Assembly: GCA_934364985.1 (NCBI GenBank)
Contig: CAKRMU010000002.1
Coordinates: 174,463-238,462 of the forward strand
Origin: an uncultured Porphyromonas sp.
GTDB lineage: Bacteria; Bacteroidota; Bacteroidia; Bacteroidales; Porphyromonadaceae
DNA length: 64,000 bases
Direction: 5' to 3'
A model generated the notes under the pieces. It ran no database searches. It saw nothing but the letters and a program-made list of their open reading frames with translations, and had not been told where the DNA came from. The position numbers and the translations under genes were made by a program. This document shows, piece after piece, positions 43,800 through 53,529 of the stretch. Each line of letters begins with the position of its first letter. Position 1 is the first letter of the stretch.

Positions 43800-45656
43800 A
43801 TGGATAGTTTAATCAGACTCCTCCCGGATAACATTGCAAATCAGATAGCAGCGGGAGAAGTGATCCAGCGACCTGCCTCTGTCATCAAGGAATTAGTGGA
43901 AAATGCTGTGGATGCAGAGGCCTCTGAGATCGAAGTAATCATCAAAGACGCCGGACGTACCCTCATACAAGTGATCGACAATGGTCGGGGTATGGAGCCG
44001 ATGGATGCCCGAATGGCTTTTGAGCGACATGCCACAAGTAAGATACGGCAAGCCGAAGACCTCTTCTCGCTTACGACTCTTGGCTTTAGAGGGGAGGCGC
44101 TTCCGTCGATTGCGGCAGTGTCACATGTGGTGCTTCAGACACGAGTTAGGGACAATGCACAGGGCATTAAGGTCGCCCTTGAAGGCTCTAAAGTAGTCTC
44201 AAATGAACCCGTTGTATGTGCTGAGGGTGCCAATTTTATGGTGAAGCATCTTTTCTATAACGTACCGGCTCGTAGGAAGTTTCTGAAGTCTGATGATACG
44301 GAATTTCGCCATATCATTAGTGAGGTTCAAAATGTCGCAGCTGTACACCCGGAGATCGCTTTTAGGCTAATTCACAATGACCAACAGATACTTAAACTTG
44401 ATCCTACCTCCCCAAAGCAACGTATTTTAGACCTATTCGGGAGACGATTAGAGGGGCAATTATTGACCGTGGATATGGAGACGCCTTTGGTACAAATCCG
44501 AGGGTTCGTCTCAAAAGCTTCGGCATCTCGCAAAAGAGGAGCCCAGCAATACTTCTTTGCAAATGAGCGGTATATGAAGCATCCTTACTTCCACCGAATG
44601 GTCACGAATGCATATAGTGGTCTCATCCCACAAGGCGAAAGTCCTGAGTATTTTTTATTTTTCAGTGTGGACCCTGCCACTATTGATGTCAATATTTCGC
44701 CCACTAAGACAGAGATAAAATTTGAAAGAGAGCCGGATATTGCCTCCATTCTCTACTCCTCTGTCCGCGAGGTACTGATGGTCGGTGCAGCTATCCCTAC
44801 GCTCGATTTTAGCGATTCTGACGAACGGCTGCGGATCCCCGTCGCCCATTCTATCAATAATGAGTCACTTTCGGAGCCACCTACGATCTCTCCTATTGCC
44901 GAGATGAAAAGCAAGATGAATAGCTCTCACCAAAGCATTGATACACCGGAGACTTTTGCCCCTGATGACTTTAAGATGCCTGATCTATCGGACTGGGATA
45001 AGTTTTACGAAGCATTTGAGTCAAAACGATTCTCTAATAAGGCGTCACAAAACCCGCTGCCTCACCTCGGCGAAGCGAAGTCTAAAGAGGCTATTGAGGT
45101 AGATAAACTGCTGGTATGTAGGGGATATGTGGTTTTTCAGCATCCTAAAGGGATAGCGTTTATTCACCTAAAGAGAGCTCAGTATAAGGTGCAATATGAG
45201 GTGTACCGAAGCCGTTTAGAGAGGGGCAATATCCCTTCTCAGCGATTGCTATTCCCTGCTCTTATCGAGCTGAATGCCAAGGAATGCCAAGAACTCAAGC
45301 GCATTAGTAATGATTTAGGAAGGCTGGGCTTTGATATCTCGGATATGGGGCATAATACCTATACGATCAATGCTTTGCCAGGTGGGATTCAGGCGGGAGG
45401 TGAGGAACTATTGTTGCACCAATTGATGGACGAAAGCGAGACATCAGGCAAAGGTAGTGCCGAAGCCCTTAGCGAGGTTTTACTGAGAGAGATAACGAAG
45501 TTTCAGGTACAGCAGAACTCGTCCACTCTATCTTCGGAGGAAGAGATAAAGACCTTACTGGAGGAGCTTTTTGCACTCCCCGAATATTTACTAACTCCTG
45601 AGGGGAAAAAGATCCTAACTGTCATCACTCCCAAAGAGTTGGAGAAACGCTTTTAG
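43800..45656 (+). CDS. mutL: DNA mismatch repair protein MutL
   Basis: Links mismatch recognition by MutS to strand removal. Start is ATG 43800 (MDSLIRLLPDNIANQIAAGEVIQRPASVIKELVENAVDA, residues 1-39); the open frame before it overlaps the upstream gene in another frame. GHKL ATPase motifs are ELVENAVDA, VIDNGRGM near 59, HATSKIRQAEDL near 74 and TLGFRGEALPSIAAV near 87. The C-terminal domain (about 430-618) lacks the DQHA-X2-E-X4-E endonuclease motif that I would expect in nicking MutL proteins: the matching place reads IHLKRAQYKVQYE. Confidence 0.95.
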   Translation: MDSLIRLLPDNIANQIAAGEVIQRPASVIKELVENAVDAEASEIEVIIKDAGRTLIQVIDNGRGMEPMDARMAFERHATSKIRQAEDLFSLTTLGFRGEALPSIAAVSHVVLQTRVRDNAQGIKVALEGSKVVSNEPVVCAEGANFMVKHLFYNVPARRKFLKSDDTEFRHIISEVQNVAAVHPEIAFRLIHNDQQILKLDPTSPKQRILDLFGRRLEGQLLTVDMETPLVQIRGFVSKASASRKRGAQQYFFANERYMKHPYFHRMVTNAYSGLIPQGESPEYFLFFSVDPATIDVNISPTKTEIKFEREPDIASILYSSVREVLMVGAAIPTLDFSDSDERLRIPVAHSINNESLSEPPTISPIAEMKSKMNSSHQSIDTPETFAPDDFKMPDLSDWDKFYEAFESKRFSNKASQNPLPHLGEAKSKEAIEVDKLLVCRGYVVFQHPKGIAFIHLKRAQYKVQYEVYRSRLERGNIPSQRLLFPALIELNAKECQELKRISNDLGRLGFDISDMGHNTYTINALPGGIQAGGEELLLHQLMDESETSGKGSAEALSEVLLREITKFQVQQNSSTLSSEEEIKTLLEELFALPEYLLTPEGKKILTVITPKELEKRF

Positions 45657-45700
45657 GTTTACATACCTCAGGATCCCCACATTATATTATTCCTTTTTGA

Positions 45701-45736
45701 GACACTATATATTCGCTCCTTTGAATACATAGTGTC
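45701..45736. terminator. Hairpin between convergent mutL and the DUF805 gene
   Basis: GACACTAT (45701-45708) pairs with ATAGTGTC (45729-45736), and ATTC pairs with GAAT inside. GTTTTG follows on the plus strand. It is placed between two convergent genes, so it could serve both; the T-tract is short. Confidence 0.5.
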
Positions 45737-45784
45737 CGTTTTGATTGGGTCTACCAATGGTGGCTTGGACCTATGGAGTAGGGA

Positions 45785-46237
45785 TTATTCTTTAGTAGAT
45801 TCTTGGCTGAAGCTCTCACGCTCAAAGCGTTTCGGATCGTCCCCATATCTATTCTCAAAAGGTTCGCTATCCATTAAAGAAAAAACTAAGAAGATAATCG
45901 AACCGACAGTGGGGATAAAATTGATACATATCCAGGCACCATCTTTCCCAATATCGTGGAGACGTCGCACGCCTACAGCTATCTCAGGAATAAGGAACCC
46001 TATATAAAAGACTGTCAGCACTATAATAAGGATTGAATACAATACTCCTTCTTCACCCGGCTCGGAGTGACCAATGAAAAAACCCGTGAGTATAAATACC
46101 AATAAAATGAATCTAAAGAGCATAAAGCCCCAATACTCACGGCGTCTTGCTCTACCGCTAAACTGCATAAACTTCGTCGTGATACAGCTGACAAAAAGCT
46201 CCCATAGGCTCTCTCTTTTGTAGTTAGTTACTTCCAT
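45785..46237 (-). CDS. DUF805-family membrane protein
   Basis: A 150-residue protein of the DUF805 family. The N-terminal FMQFSGRARRREYWGFMLF motif, about three membrane segments (residues 40-58, 68-88, 105-122) and the internal GVRRLHDIGKDGAWI signature are all typical. The C-terminal tail (NRYGDDPKRFE) also matches the family. The function is unknown, and no partner gene is evident. Confidence 0.88.
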   Translation of the reverse strand: MEVTNYKRESLWELFVSCITTKFMQFSGRARRREYWGFMLFRFILLVFILTGFFIGHSEPGEEGVLYSILIIVLTVFYIGFLIPEIAVGVRRLHDIGKDGAWICINFIPTVGSIIFLVFSLMDSEPFENRYGDDPKRFERESFSQESTKE

Positions 46238-46292
46238 TTCTGTTTATTGTTTATTAATAGTTGGTGTTCTGAATCGTGTAATGGTCATTGGA

Positions 46293-46835
46293 TTAAAACC
46301 AATGATAGACAGTGCGATGAAGTGTTTCTATCAGGGTAGAATCGGGGGCATTAGCACTCCCTTTTGTCATCAACTTAAGGGGCAGAGGCGACGTGGTGGA
46401 GCGGTAGGGAGGTTGCTCGTAAGGGGTATCCCAGAGGGTAAATCCGTGACGAGTATAAAAGTCTATTCGCCGAATGGCTTGCGGGGTATCGGGGTACTCG
46501 ACCTCCAATATTATCGTCTGCTCTTTGTGCATATCGCTAAAACGCTGAAGCACTTCTCCCCCTAAGCCTTGGCTCCTTTTGGATGGGTCAATGGCAAAGT
46601 GCTCGATGTAGCAAGTGCTTTCATCGAGTTGCCAAGAGGTTAAAAACCCTAAGTATTCGCTCTGGTATGCGATAGTATGGAGCTGAAAAGGTATATCGGG
46701 AAGCAACAACTCCCGATAATTCTCCGTTTCTCTTCGCTCATCAATTGGAAAGGATTGCACATAAGTATCCAAGAACATCGGGTAATGCGGATGCTCAGGG
46801 GTTTCGATTCGTAGAAGCGTTAGGGCGTTATTCAT
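46293..46835 (-). CDS. GNAT-family N-acetyltransferase
   Basis: A 180-residue acetyltransferase-fold protein. Start is set at ATG 46835 (MNNALTLLRIETPEHP), 8 nt inside the end of nth; the longer frame to 46889 would overlap nth by 62 nt. The CoA-binding motif appears in EHFAIDPSKRSQGLGGEVLQ, with the substrate-side strand ILEVEYPD and the FYTRHGFTL motif typical of GNAT proteins. The substrate is unknown. It is the last gene in the flippase-like/pheS/nth operon. Confidence 0.82.
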   Translation of the reverse strand: MNNALTLLRIETPEHPHYPMFLDTYVQSFPIDERRETENYRELLLPDIPFQLHTIAYQSEYLGFLTSWQLDESTCYIEHFAIDPSKRSQGLGGEVLQRFSDMHKEQTIILEVEYPDTPQAIRRIDFYTRHGFTLWDTPYEQPPYRSTTSPLPLKLMTKGSANAPDSTLIETLHRTVYHWF

Positions 46836-47487
46836 CAAAGGGAGATGGCGTATTTTTGGTGAAATATCGACAAAAGTGTGCGATACCACACGTCGAACAC
46901 TTGGGGGTTCGTGCCAGACAAACGTACCTGCCGTGTAGGATAAGCCAATGGTGTGATATTGCCCTTAAGTCGGCTGGAATATGACGAATGAGTGCTTGCT
47001 CTACCTTTAGTGGCGTATTAGCCGTTTGGGGTGCCAGTCCTATGCGTCGTGCCACACGATACACGTGGGTGTCGACTGCAATCCGCGGTTGCTCGTACAG
47101 AATACTAAGCAAAACGTTAGCCGTCTTGCGACCTACCCCCGGTAGCTTCATCAGCTCTACCTCATTATTAGGGATCGTATCAGCGTATTGCTCATGGAGC
47201 ATTCGGGATAACTCCGCTAAGTGTTTGGCTTTACTATTGGGGTAAGAGCAGGACTTGATATAGGCGAATAACTCTTCGGGCGTTGCTTGTGCCATAGCTT
47301 CAGGAGACGGATATACCTCAAAAAGGGCAGGCGTCACCTGATTTACCCGCTTATCAGTACACTGAGCCGATAGCACGACCGCTACAAGTAGCTCAAAAGG
47401 AGTGCTGTACTGTAGCTCCGTTTGTGCATTCGGCATATTCTCTGAGAACCACCTTAGGATGCCCTCATACCTATCGGATAGCTTCAT
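46828..47487 (-). CDS. nth: Endonuclease III
   Basis: DNA glycosylase/AP lyase that removes oxidised pyrimidines. The 219-residue protein has the helix-hairpin-helix LPGVGRKTANVLLSI with the catalytic Lys, the catalytic Asp in AVDTHVYRVARRIGL near 140, and the 4Fe-4S cluster with C-X6-C-X2-C-X5-C spacing (CLARTPKCSTCGIAHFC near 190). It overlaps pheS by 4 nt and the GNAT gene by 8 nt. Confidence 0.97.
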   Translation of the reverse strand: MKLSDRYEGILRWFSENMPNAQTELQYSTPFELLVAVVLSAQCTDKRVNQVTPALFEVYPSPEAMAQATPEELFAYIKSCSYPNSKAKHLAELSRMLHEQYADTIPNNEVELMKLPGVGRKTANVLLSILYEQPRIAVDTHVYRVARRIGLAPQTANTPLKVEQALIRHIPADLRAISHHWLILHGRYVCLARTPKCSTCGIAHFCRYFTKNTPSPFDE

Positions 47488-48533
47488 CGTCCGGATTGAA
47501 ACTGCTCAAGAAAGCGGAGATCGTTTTCGGAGAAAAGGCGAAGGTCATTGACGCTATACTTAAGGTTAGCGATACGCTCAATCCCCATCCCGAGTGCATA
47601 ACCAGAGTACTTCGTGCTATCAATACCACAAGCCTCAAGGACGGCACTATCGACCATACCACAGCCTAATATCTCAACCCAGCCAGTACCTTTACAGAGA
47701 CTACATCCCTTGCCACCGCAGATATTGCAGGAGATATCCATCTCTGCACTGGGCTCGGTAAATGGAAAATAACTGGGACGAAGACGTATCTCAGTATTCT
47801 CCCCAAACATCTCTCGGGCGAAGTGCATCAACACCTGACGGAGATCGGCAAAGCTAACTTTCTCCGCTATATATAGAGCTTCCACTTGATGAAAAAAGCA
47901 ATGAGCTCGAGCCGATACCGCTTCATTGCGATAGACACGTCCAGGGCAAATGATGCGGATAGGAGGCTTTGACTGTTGCATCACTCGACTCTGCACCGAA
48001 GAGGTATGCGTACGAAGCAAGACCTCAGGGTGATGCGAGATAAAAAAAGTATCCTGCATATCGCGTGCGGGATGGTCATCGGGGAAGTTTAGACTCTCAA
48101 AAACATGCCAGTCGTCCTCTATTTCTGGACCCTCAGCGACATTGAACCCTAAGCGACTGAATATGTCGATGATCTCTTCCCTAACTAAACTAAGTGGATG
48201 CCGCGTACCGAGGGGCATAGGGAAAGCGGTTCGCGATAAGTCGAGATCCTGAAGCTCCCCTTGATGCTGCTGGTCTTGGAGGATAACCCTAAACTCAGCT
48301 ATCCTATCCATCGCCTCTTGTTTCAATTGATTGAGGAGCTGACCTATCTCTCGCTTCTCCTCCTGACGGACATTCTTAAAGTCCGACATCAACTGATTGA
48401 GCAAACCTTTTTTGCTTAAATACTTGACCCGAAGTGCCTCTAATTCCTCACCACTTTCGGGAGGAAGGAGCTTCTTAATCTCCTTGGAGAGAGCTCGTAT
48501 TTCGGACGCAAGGTCTTGATTATCTTCTTTCAT
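47484..48533 (-). CDS. pheS: Phenylalanyl-tRNA synthetase alpha subunit
   Basis: Catalytic subunit of the heterotetrameric synthetase. The 349-residue protein has an N-terminal coiled coil (to about residue 85) and class II catalytic motifs: MQDTFFI near 160, TSSVQSR near 177, CPGRVYRNEAVSARAHCFFHQVEALYI near 195, RPSYFPFTEPSAEMDI near 253, and the end segment SGYALGMGIERIANLKY. It also has a cysteine-rich insert (CNICGGKGCSLCKGTGW) near 270 that looks like a zinc-binding knuckle, seen in Bacteroidota PheS. The beta subunit is not in this window. Confidence 0.97.
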   Translation of the reverse strand: MKEDNQDLASEIRALSKEIKKLLPPESGEELEALRVKYLSKKGLLNQLMSDFKNVRQEEKREIGQLLNQLKQEAMDRIAEFRVILQDQQHQGELQDLDLSRTAFPMPLGTRHPLSLVREEIIDIFSRLGFNVAEGPEIEDDWHVFESLNFPDDHPARDMQDTFFISHHPEVLLRTHTSSVQSRVMQQSKPPIRIICPGRVYRNEAVSARAHCFFHQVEALYIAEKVSFADLRQVLMHFAREMFGENTEIRLRPSYFPFTEPSAEMDISCNICGGKGCSLCKGTGWVEILGCGMVDSAVLEACGIDSTKYSGYALGMGIERIANLKYSVNDLRLFSENDLRFLEQFQSGR

Positions 48534-48534
48534 A

Positions 48535-49530
48535 TCATTTTTTACTTATAGTATTTCTTGAACGATTAACGATAGGCAATAACACCAAAGATATCACTCC
48601 GATGAAGCTTGTCCAGATGATAGCCTGAAAGGTATGGACAATTAGAGCAAAGTTCTGTGCATCAGCATAAGCTACTTGATGCCCTACAAGCGAGTATATT
48701 ACCATAAGGTGCCACCCACCAATGCCCCCTTGAGTGGGGATGAGTAGCCCTATACTTCCCATCACAAATGTAAGGAAAGCAGCGGAAACTCCTATATCTT
48801 GAGTAAAGCTAAATGCAAAAAATGTGATATAAAACTGTAGGAAATAGCACACCCAAATAGCTATAGTATATAGGTAGAAGAGCCATTTCTTTTGCATCGT
48901 CGCTATGGTCTTAAAGCCCTCTGTGACGTTATGTAGGATACTCTTTTTTTTGCTGCTCCTCCGGACCCATATGATGAGAGCTATCACGCCCACTCCTAAT
49001 ACAGCAATACAGAGGTAGAAAAGAGGAGATGAGCATAGCGACTGAAAGCTATGTACGACATCTGGATTAGCACTATTAAAGTTCCTAAAAAAGGATGCAT
49101 TCACCGATAGCCCAAGCAAAATCAACACCACTATCGTCAGCACATCTACCACACGATCAGCAAAGAGAGTACCTAAAAGTTGACTAAACTTAAGATCTGA
49201 ATAATGAGCCATCGCACCTACACGCCAGACATCCCCAAGTCGGGGGAGAGCTAAATTGACGAGGTAATTACCCTGCACCGTTAATACAGAATTAAGAGTA
49301 CTGGATTCTTTAGAGAGCCCACGATTGAGGAGGTTCCAGCGAAGACCTCTAAACGAATTACCAAACGTCCCAAATAGCGATGCAATGAGAATAATACCGA
49401 AATTAGCATCACTCCGGAGCGTAGCAACGAAAGCCTCCATATCCATATTACGGTACAGAAGCCATAGGACCAACAATCCGAATGCCAGTGGTACTACCAC
49501 CTTAAGAGTTATATCTATGCCCTTATTCAT
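48535..49530 (-). CDS. Lysylphosphatidylglycerol synthase-type transmembrane protein (UPF0104)
   Basis: A 331-residue polytopic membrane protein with about eight hydrophobic segments, of the YbhN/UPF0104 family (flippase domain of MprF). Typical segments are FGTFGNSFRGLRWNLL near 52, GNYLVNLALPRLGDVWRVGAMAHYS near 88, LFADRVVDVLTIVVL near 125, and the late LLIPTQGGIGGWHLMVIYSL. There is no attached synthase domain, so lipid or polymer transport is the likely role. It is one base from pheS and diverges from rsmA. Confidence 0.85.
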   Translation of the reverse strand: MNKGIDITLKVVVPLAFGLLVLWLLYRNMDMEAFVATLRSDANFGIILIASLFGTFGNSFRGLRWNLLNRGLSKESSTLNSVLTVQGNYLVNLALPRLGDVWRVGAMAHYSDLKFSQLLGTLFADRVVDVLTIVVLILLGLSVNASFFRNFNSANPDVVHSFQSLCSSPLFYLCIAVLGVGVIALIIWVRRSSKKKSILHNVTEGFKTIATMQKKWLFYLYTIAIWVCYFLQFYITFFAFSFTQDIGVSAAFLTFVMGSIGLLIPTQGGIGGWHLMVIYSLVGHQVAYADAQNFALIVHTFQAIIWTSFIGVISLVLLPIVNRSRNTISKK

Positions 49531-49563
49531 TGCGTTAATTAACCGACCCTCATCACTTTTTAG

Positions 49564-49571
49564 TATCTTTG
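49564..49571 (+). promoter_or_regulatory. Bacteroidota -7 box upstream of rsmA
   Basis: TATCTTTG lies 64 bp before the rsmA ATG. No good -33 TTG is visible upstream. This 105-bp divergent gap is too short to hold a palindromic array. Confidence 0.5.
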
Positions 49572-49635
49572 CGAGTACGGCAATAGTAGTTTTGCAAAAT
49601 TACCATTTCTTCCGCAATATTCGGAATTATCCTAT

Positions 49636-50424
49636 ATGCAAAAGGTACGAGCAAAGAAAGCTTTAGGTCAACATTTCCTCCGCAATGTCCAGATTGCAGA
49701 GGCGATTGCTGACGCTCTCAGCCGGTATCAGATGCCTATTCTTGAGGTGGGACCTGGTATGGGCGTCCTCACTGAGTACCTACTTCAGAAGTACCCACAT
49801 ACCAAAGTCGTGGAGCTTGATCCCGAATCCGTGTCGTACCTTAAGGTAGCTTTTCCGAATCTTATCCCTGATATCATTGAGGCAGACTTTTTAAAGTTGC
49901 CTTTGGATAAAGTGTATAATGGCGAACCTTTTCTTCTGATCGGCAACTACCCTTATAATATCAGCAGCCAAATCTTTTTCCACATGCTGGAGTATAAAGA
50001 AATGATACCTGCAGCTGCGGGAATGCTACAAAAAGAAGTGGCTATTCGGTTAGCCAGTGGTGCTGGGAATAAGGATTATGGCATCCTGAGTGTGCTACTT
50101 CAAGCTTGGTATGATGTGGAATACCTTTTTAGTGTATCGCCACAACACTTCAGCCCCCCTCCTAAAGTACAGAGCGGGGTTATCAGAATGCAAAGGAATG
50201 ATAGAGTGACCCTTGGATGTGACGAAAGCCTTTTTAAGAGCGTTGTTAAGACTACATTTAATCGCCGGCGAAAGACTATCCGCAACTCCCTAAAACCACT
50301 TATCGGTGAGGGTGAAATACCCAATAGCTCCTCTGCTTACCCATATCTACAAAAGCGTCCTGAGCAATTAGAGGTGGAAGATTTCATAATACTGACAAAT
50401 GCCGTAGCAGACTTACTCGTATGA
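49636..50424 (+). CDS. rsmA: 16S rRNA (adenine1518-N6/adenine1519-N6)-dimethyltransferase
   Basis: Dimethylates two adenines in helix 45 of 16S rRNA during 30S maturation. The 262-residue protein has ALGQHFLRN near residue 9, SAM-binding ILEVGPGMGVLTEYLL near 35, the acidic loop VVELDPESV, and the catalytic motif GNYPYNISSQIFFHML near 95. The C-terminal helical domain (FNRRRKTIRNSLKPLI) is standard. Its stop overlaps mgtE by 4 nt. Confidence 0.97.
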   Translation: MQKVRAKKALGQHFLRNVQIAEAIADALSRYQMPILEVGPGMGVLTEYLLQKYPHTKVVELDPESVSYLKVAFPNLIPDIIEADFLKLPLDKVYNGEPFLLIGNYPYNISSQIFFHMLEYKEMIPAAAGMLQKEVAIRLASGAGNKDYGILSVLLQAWYDVEYLFSVSPQHFSPPPKVQSGVIRMQRNDRVTLGCDESLFKSVVKTTFNRRRKTIRNSLKPLIGEGEIPNSSSAYPYLQKRPEQLEVEDFIILTNAVADLLV

Positions 50425-51782
50425 TAGAGATGAATAAAGAAGAGGCTAAGAGGATAAACAGCCTCATTGAGGATCGTAACGAGGAGGAGCTGAATAAGCT
50501 CGTCACCCAGCTCTATCCCGCAGATATTGCCGAGCTATTGGAGGAGTTACCTGCCGAAGAGACGCTATTCCTCTATCGTCAGCTTCCGGGAGCTTTGGCA
50601 GCGGATGTACTCATGGAGATGGACGAAGAGGGCAGAAAGGATGTCTTGGGATTATTATCCGACGAAGAGATTGCCGACACCTTCCTCACACACATGGACA
50701 CCGATGATGCGGCGGATCTCCTACAAGAGCTTGACGAAGATAAGCAAGATGCCATCCTTTCTCACGTTGATGATATAGAGCAAGCAGGTGAAATCATTGA
50801 CCTACTTAAGTACGGAGAGGATACCGCTGGTGGTATCATGCGTAAGGAAATGATGGTAGTCAATGAAAACTGGTCCATGCCTAAGTGCATGGAGGAGCTG
50901 AGAATACAGGCTGCCGAAATGGAGGATGTCTACTACATATATGTCATAGATGATGGCGATCGCCTTCAGGGTATCCTCCCCATCAAAAAAGTACTCACGA
51001 GCCCCAATGTCTCTAAAATCAAGCACGTGATACTCCGTGATCCAATTGTCGTCCATGAGAATGACCCTGTTGAGGAAGTGGTAAGAACCTTTGAGCGATA
51101 CGACCTTGTAGCCATTCCGGTAGTGGATAGTATCGGTCGCTTAGTGGGGGTCATCACTGTCGACGATGTGGTGGACGAGATGAGGGAAATCCACGAAAAG
51201 GACTACCAGTTAGCCTCTGGTCTTTCGCAGGATGTGGAGAGCTCCGATACCGTTACCCGGCAAATAGGAGCTCGCCTTCCTTGGCTGCTCTTAGGGATGG
51301 TTGGCGGTGTGCTGAATAGCATTATCTTAGGTAATTACGATAGTGTGTTCGCACAAGTGCCAGCGGTATCGCTATTTATCCCCCTTATGGGTGGTACGGG
51401 TGGTAATGTGGGGATGCAATCCTCAGCGATCATTGTTCAGGACTTAGCCACAGGCTCTATTAAGCCCGAACGCGTGGGGCAGCTCTTGATTAAAGAGCTG
51501 GCGATTGCCCTAATGAATGGTAGCATTTTGAGCCTTGTGCTATTCGTCTATAACTACTTTTTTCTTCGAAATATGGTCATAATGGCATCCGTCTCAGTGA
51601 GTATCTTCGTTGTTGTCTTATTTGCCAGCCTCTTCGGGACCATCGTGCCATTAGTGCTTCAGCGCTTCAAAATGGATCCGGCCCGAGCTACGGGACCCTT
51701 TATCACGATTATGAATGACTTAGTGGGTATGTTTATCTATATGAATGTGACGAATACCCTATTCAGCTACTTCCCCGCTTGA
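50421..51782 (+). CDS. mgtE: Magnesium transporter MgtE
   Basis: Mg2+ channel gated by cytoplasmic Mg2+. The 453-residue protein has the N domain (LYPADIAELLEELPAEE near 35, repeated helical acidic segments), a pair of CBS domains (YVIDDGDRLQGILPIKKVL, VVDSIGRLVGVITVDDVV) and five C-terminal membrane segments with PLMGGTGGNVGMQSSAIIVQ near 320 and PFITIMNDLVGMFIYMN near 430 (the pore-lining helix with the conserved Asp). It starts with the ATGA overlap of rsmA. Confidence 0.97.
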   Translation: MIEMNKEEAKRINSLIEDRNEEELNKLVTQLYPADIAELLEELPAEETLFLYRQLPGALAADVLMEMDEEGRKDVLGLLSDEEIADTFLTHMDTDDAADLLQELDEDKQDAILSHVDDIEQAGEIIDLLKYGEDTAGGIMRKEMMVVNENWSMPKCMEELRIQAAEMEDVYYIYVIDDGDRLQGILPIKKVLTSPNVSKIKHVILRDPIVVHENDPVEEVVRTFERYDLVAIPVVDSIGRLVGVITVDDVVDEMREIHEKDYQLASGLSQDVESSDTVTRQIGARLPWLLLGMVGGVLNSIILGNYDSVFAQVPAVSLFIPLMGGTGGNVGMQSSAIIVQDLATGSIKPERVGQLLIKELAIALMNGSILSLVLFVYNYFFLRNMVIMASVSVSIFVVVLFASLFGTIVPLVLQRFKMDPARATGPFITIMNDLVGMFIYMNVTNTLFSYFPA

Positions 51783-51788
51783 TGTCGG

Positions 51789-53315
51789 ATGAAACGAATT
51801 ACCTATTGGCTCCTTATCTTTTTGCTCTTAGCCTCATGTAAGAGTCATAAAAGCCTAACGAATAAACAATTCACGGAGAACGCTAAAAAGCAGGAATATG
51901 TGCTACAGAAGCATCAATTCCGAGCTGCTTGGTTCCCCAATGCATGGCGGTCAGAGTACCAAGGAAAGAGTGCCGAAGAGATACAACGGAGCCTTATTAA
52001 GCGACTCGATCTCCTGAGATCGGCAGGCTTTAATGCTGTCGTATTTCAGATACGCTCCGAAGCCGATGCGTGGTATCAAAGCCCCCTTGAGCCATGGAGC
52101 CGAACATTGACAGGCACACAAGGGCAAGCCCCGGTACCCTTTTGGGATCCGCTTAGTTTTATGATTGCCGAGTGTCACAAACGAGGGATGGAGCTACACG
52201 CGTGGGTCAATCCTTATCGAGCGTCTACGAATACCGGCAATATCCTTTCGCCCAAACACCCCTTTCATAGACACCCTGAGTGGTTCTTCGTTTACGGCAC
52301 ACAGCTTTATTTTAATCCTGCTCTCGAGGAAGTACGGGCATACCTTTGTAAAGTGGTAGGGGATATCGTAGAGCGGTACGATGTCGATGCCATCCATATG
52401 GATGATTACTTCTACCCCTATCCCATCGCGGGGATACCTCTGCCCGACTTTCAGGACTACACACGAGCCCCACGTGGGTTTAGCAACATCTCTGATTGGC
52501 GCCGAGATAACGTCTCACAGCTGATACACGACCTGCACGATACCATCAAAGGGCGGAAGCCTTATGTGCAATTTGGCATCAGCCCCTTCGGGATCTGGCG
52601 AAACGCGAAAATCGACCCACACGGAAGTGCAACTAATGGTCTTCAGAATTACGATGATCTATATGCCGATATCCTTTTATGGGATGCCTGTGGATGGATA
52701 GATTATATAGTGCCTCAGCTATATTGGGAGATCGGGCATAAGACAGCTGAGTATACCGAATTAGCCAGATGGTGGAGTACCCATATCACGCAGTCACATT
52801 ACTACATCGGCGAGTCAGTAGAGAAGATGATGGATAAGTCTGAAATGCACACAAAAGCCATTATCTCCAATCAAGTGGCTCGTGGCGTGGTGCTCTGGCC
52901 TGCAGACCTCATATTCTCGGACTATAAAGGGGTCACCTCACAGCTCCAAACCGCCTATTGGACAAAGCCGGCTCTTATCCCCCCTACACCCTATCCTCAA
53001 GATCTCCAAATAATTAATGAGCCTCAGCGGGAAACGTCAATCGTCCGACACAACGGGCAACTGACACTTTTTTGGGAACCGGATATGGAATACCCAGAGG
53101 GGCAAGAGACCAAATACTTCGTCATCTATCTCCATAAAAAAGGCGAAAAACCATCCAAAGCGACACGTGCGGAGAACCTCCTTGCTTTTCGCCAAACACC
53201 TTTTTACGAGTTGCCTTATACCGATGGGAAACACTCGGTTGCTTTCACCGTCACACGCATCAATAGGTACAATCAAGAAATATTGGTCGCTCACGACATT
53301 CGCACTAAACTATAA
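51789..53315 (+). CDS. GHL10-type glycosidase-like lipoprotein
   Basis: A 508-residue predicted lipoprotein (lipobox LLASC at residue 17) of the glycosyl-hydrolase-like 10 family (formerly DUF187). It has the TIM-barrel pattern FRAAWFPNAWRSEYQGK, LRSAGFNAVVFQIRSEADAWY, the MELHAWVNPYRAS motif near 138, and the AIHMDDYFYPYP motif near 205 with paired acidic residues. The C-terminal part reads like a fibronectin-type domain (LTLFWEPDMEYPEGQETKYFVIYLH region). Family members act on peptidoglycan or cell-surface glycans. The gene follows mgtE by 6 bp. Confidence 0.88.
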   Translation: MKRITYWLLIFLLLASCKSHKSLTNKQFTENAKKQEYVLQKHQFRAAWFPNAWRSEYQGKSAEEIQRSLIKRLDLLRSAGFNAVVFQIRSEADAWYQSPLEPWSRTLTGTQGQAPVPFWDPLSFMIAECHKRGMELHAWVNPYRASTNTGNILSPKHPFHRHPEWFFVYGTQLYFNPALEEVRAYLCKVVGDIVERYDVDAIHMDDYFYPYPIAGIPLPDFQDYTRAPRGFSNISDWRRDNVSQLIHDLHDTIKGRKPYVQFGISPFGIWRNAKIDPHGSATNGLQNYDDLYADILLWDACGWIDYIVPQLYWEIGHKTAEYTELARWWSTHITQSHYYIGESVEKMMDKSEMHTKAIISNQVARGVVLWPADLIFSDYKGVTSQLQTAYWTKPALIPPTPYPQDLQIINEPQRETSIVRHNGQLTLFWEPDMEYPEGQETKYFVIYLHKKGEKPSKATRAENLLAFRQTPFYELPYTDGKHSVAFTVTRINRYNQEILVAHDIRTKL

Positions 53316-53529
53316 ATAGGGAGAAGGCAACACACTCCCCCGACACGTGGCACACACAAAAACAACTATGAGCAGTAGCACTCTAAAGTCTGTGAGCTAC
53401 CGACCTTTCTCAAGAGTCTTTATCTATTAACACCACCTTTTGACGTCGAAATACATTTCGTGTCGTCCGACCTACACAAATACATGGTCCGGCTACCCTT
53501 TTAAGCATTTCCTCAACCATACAAAAACG

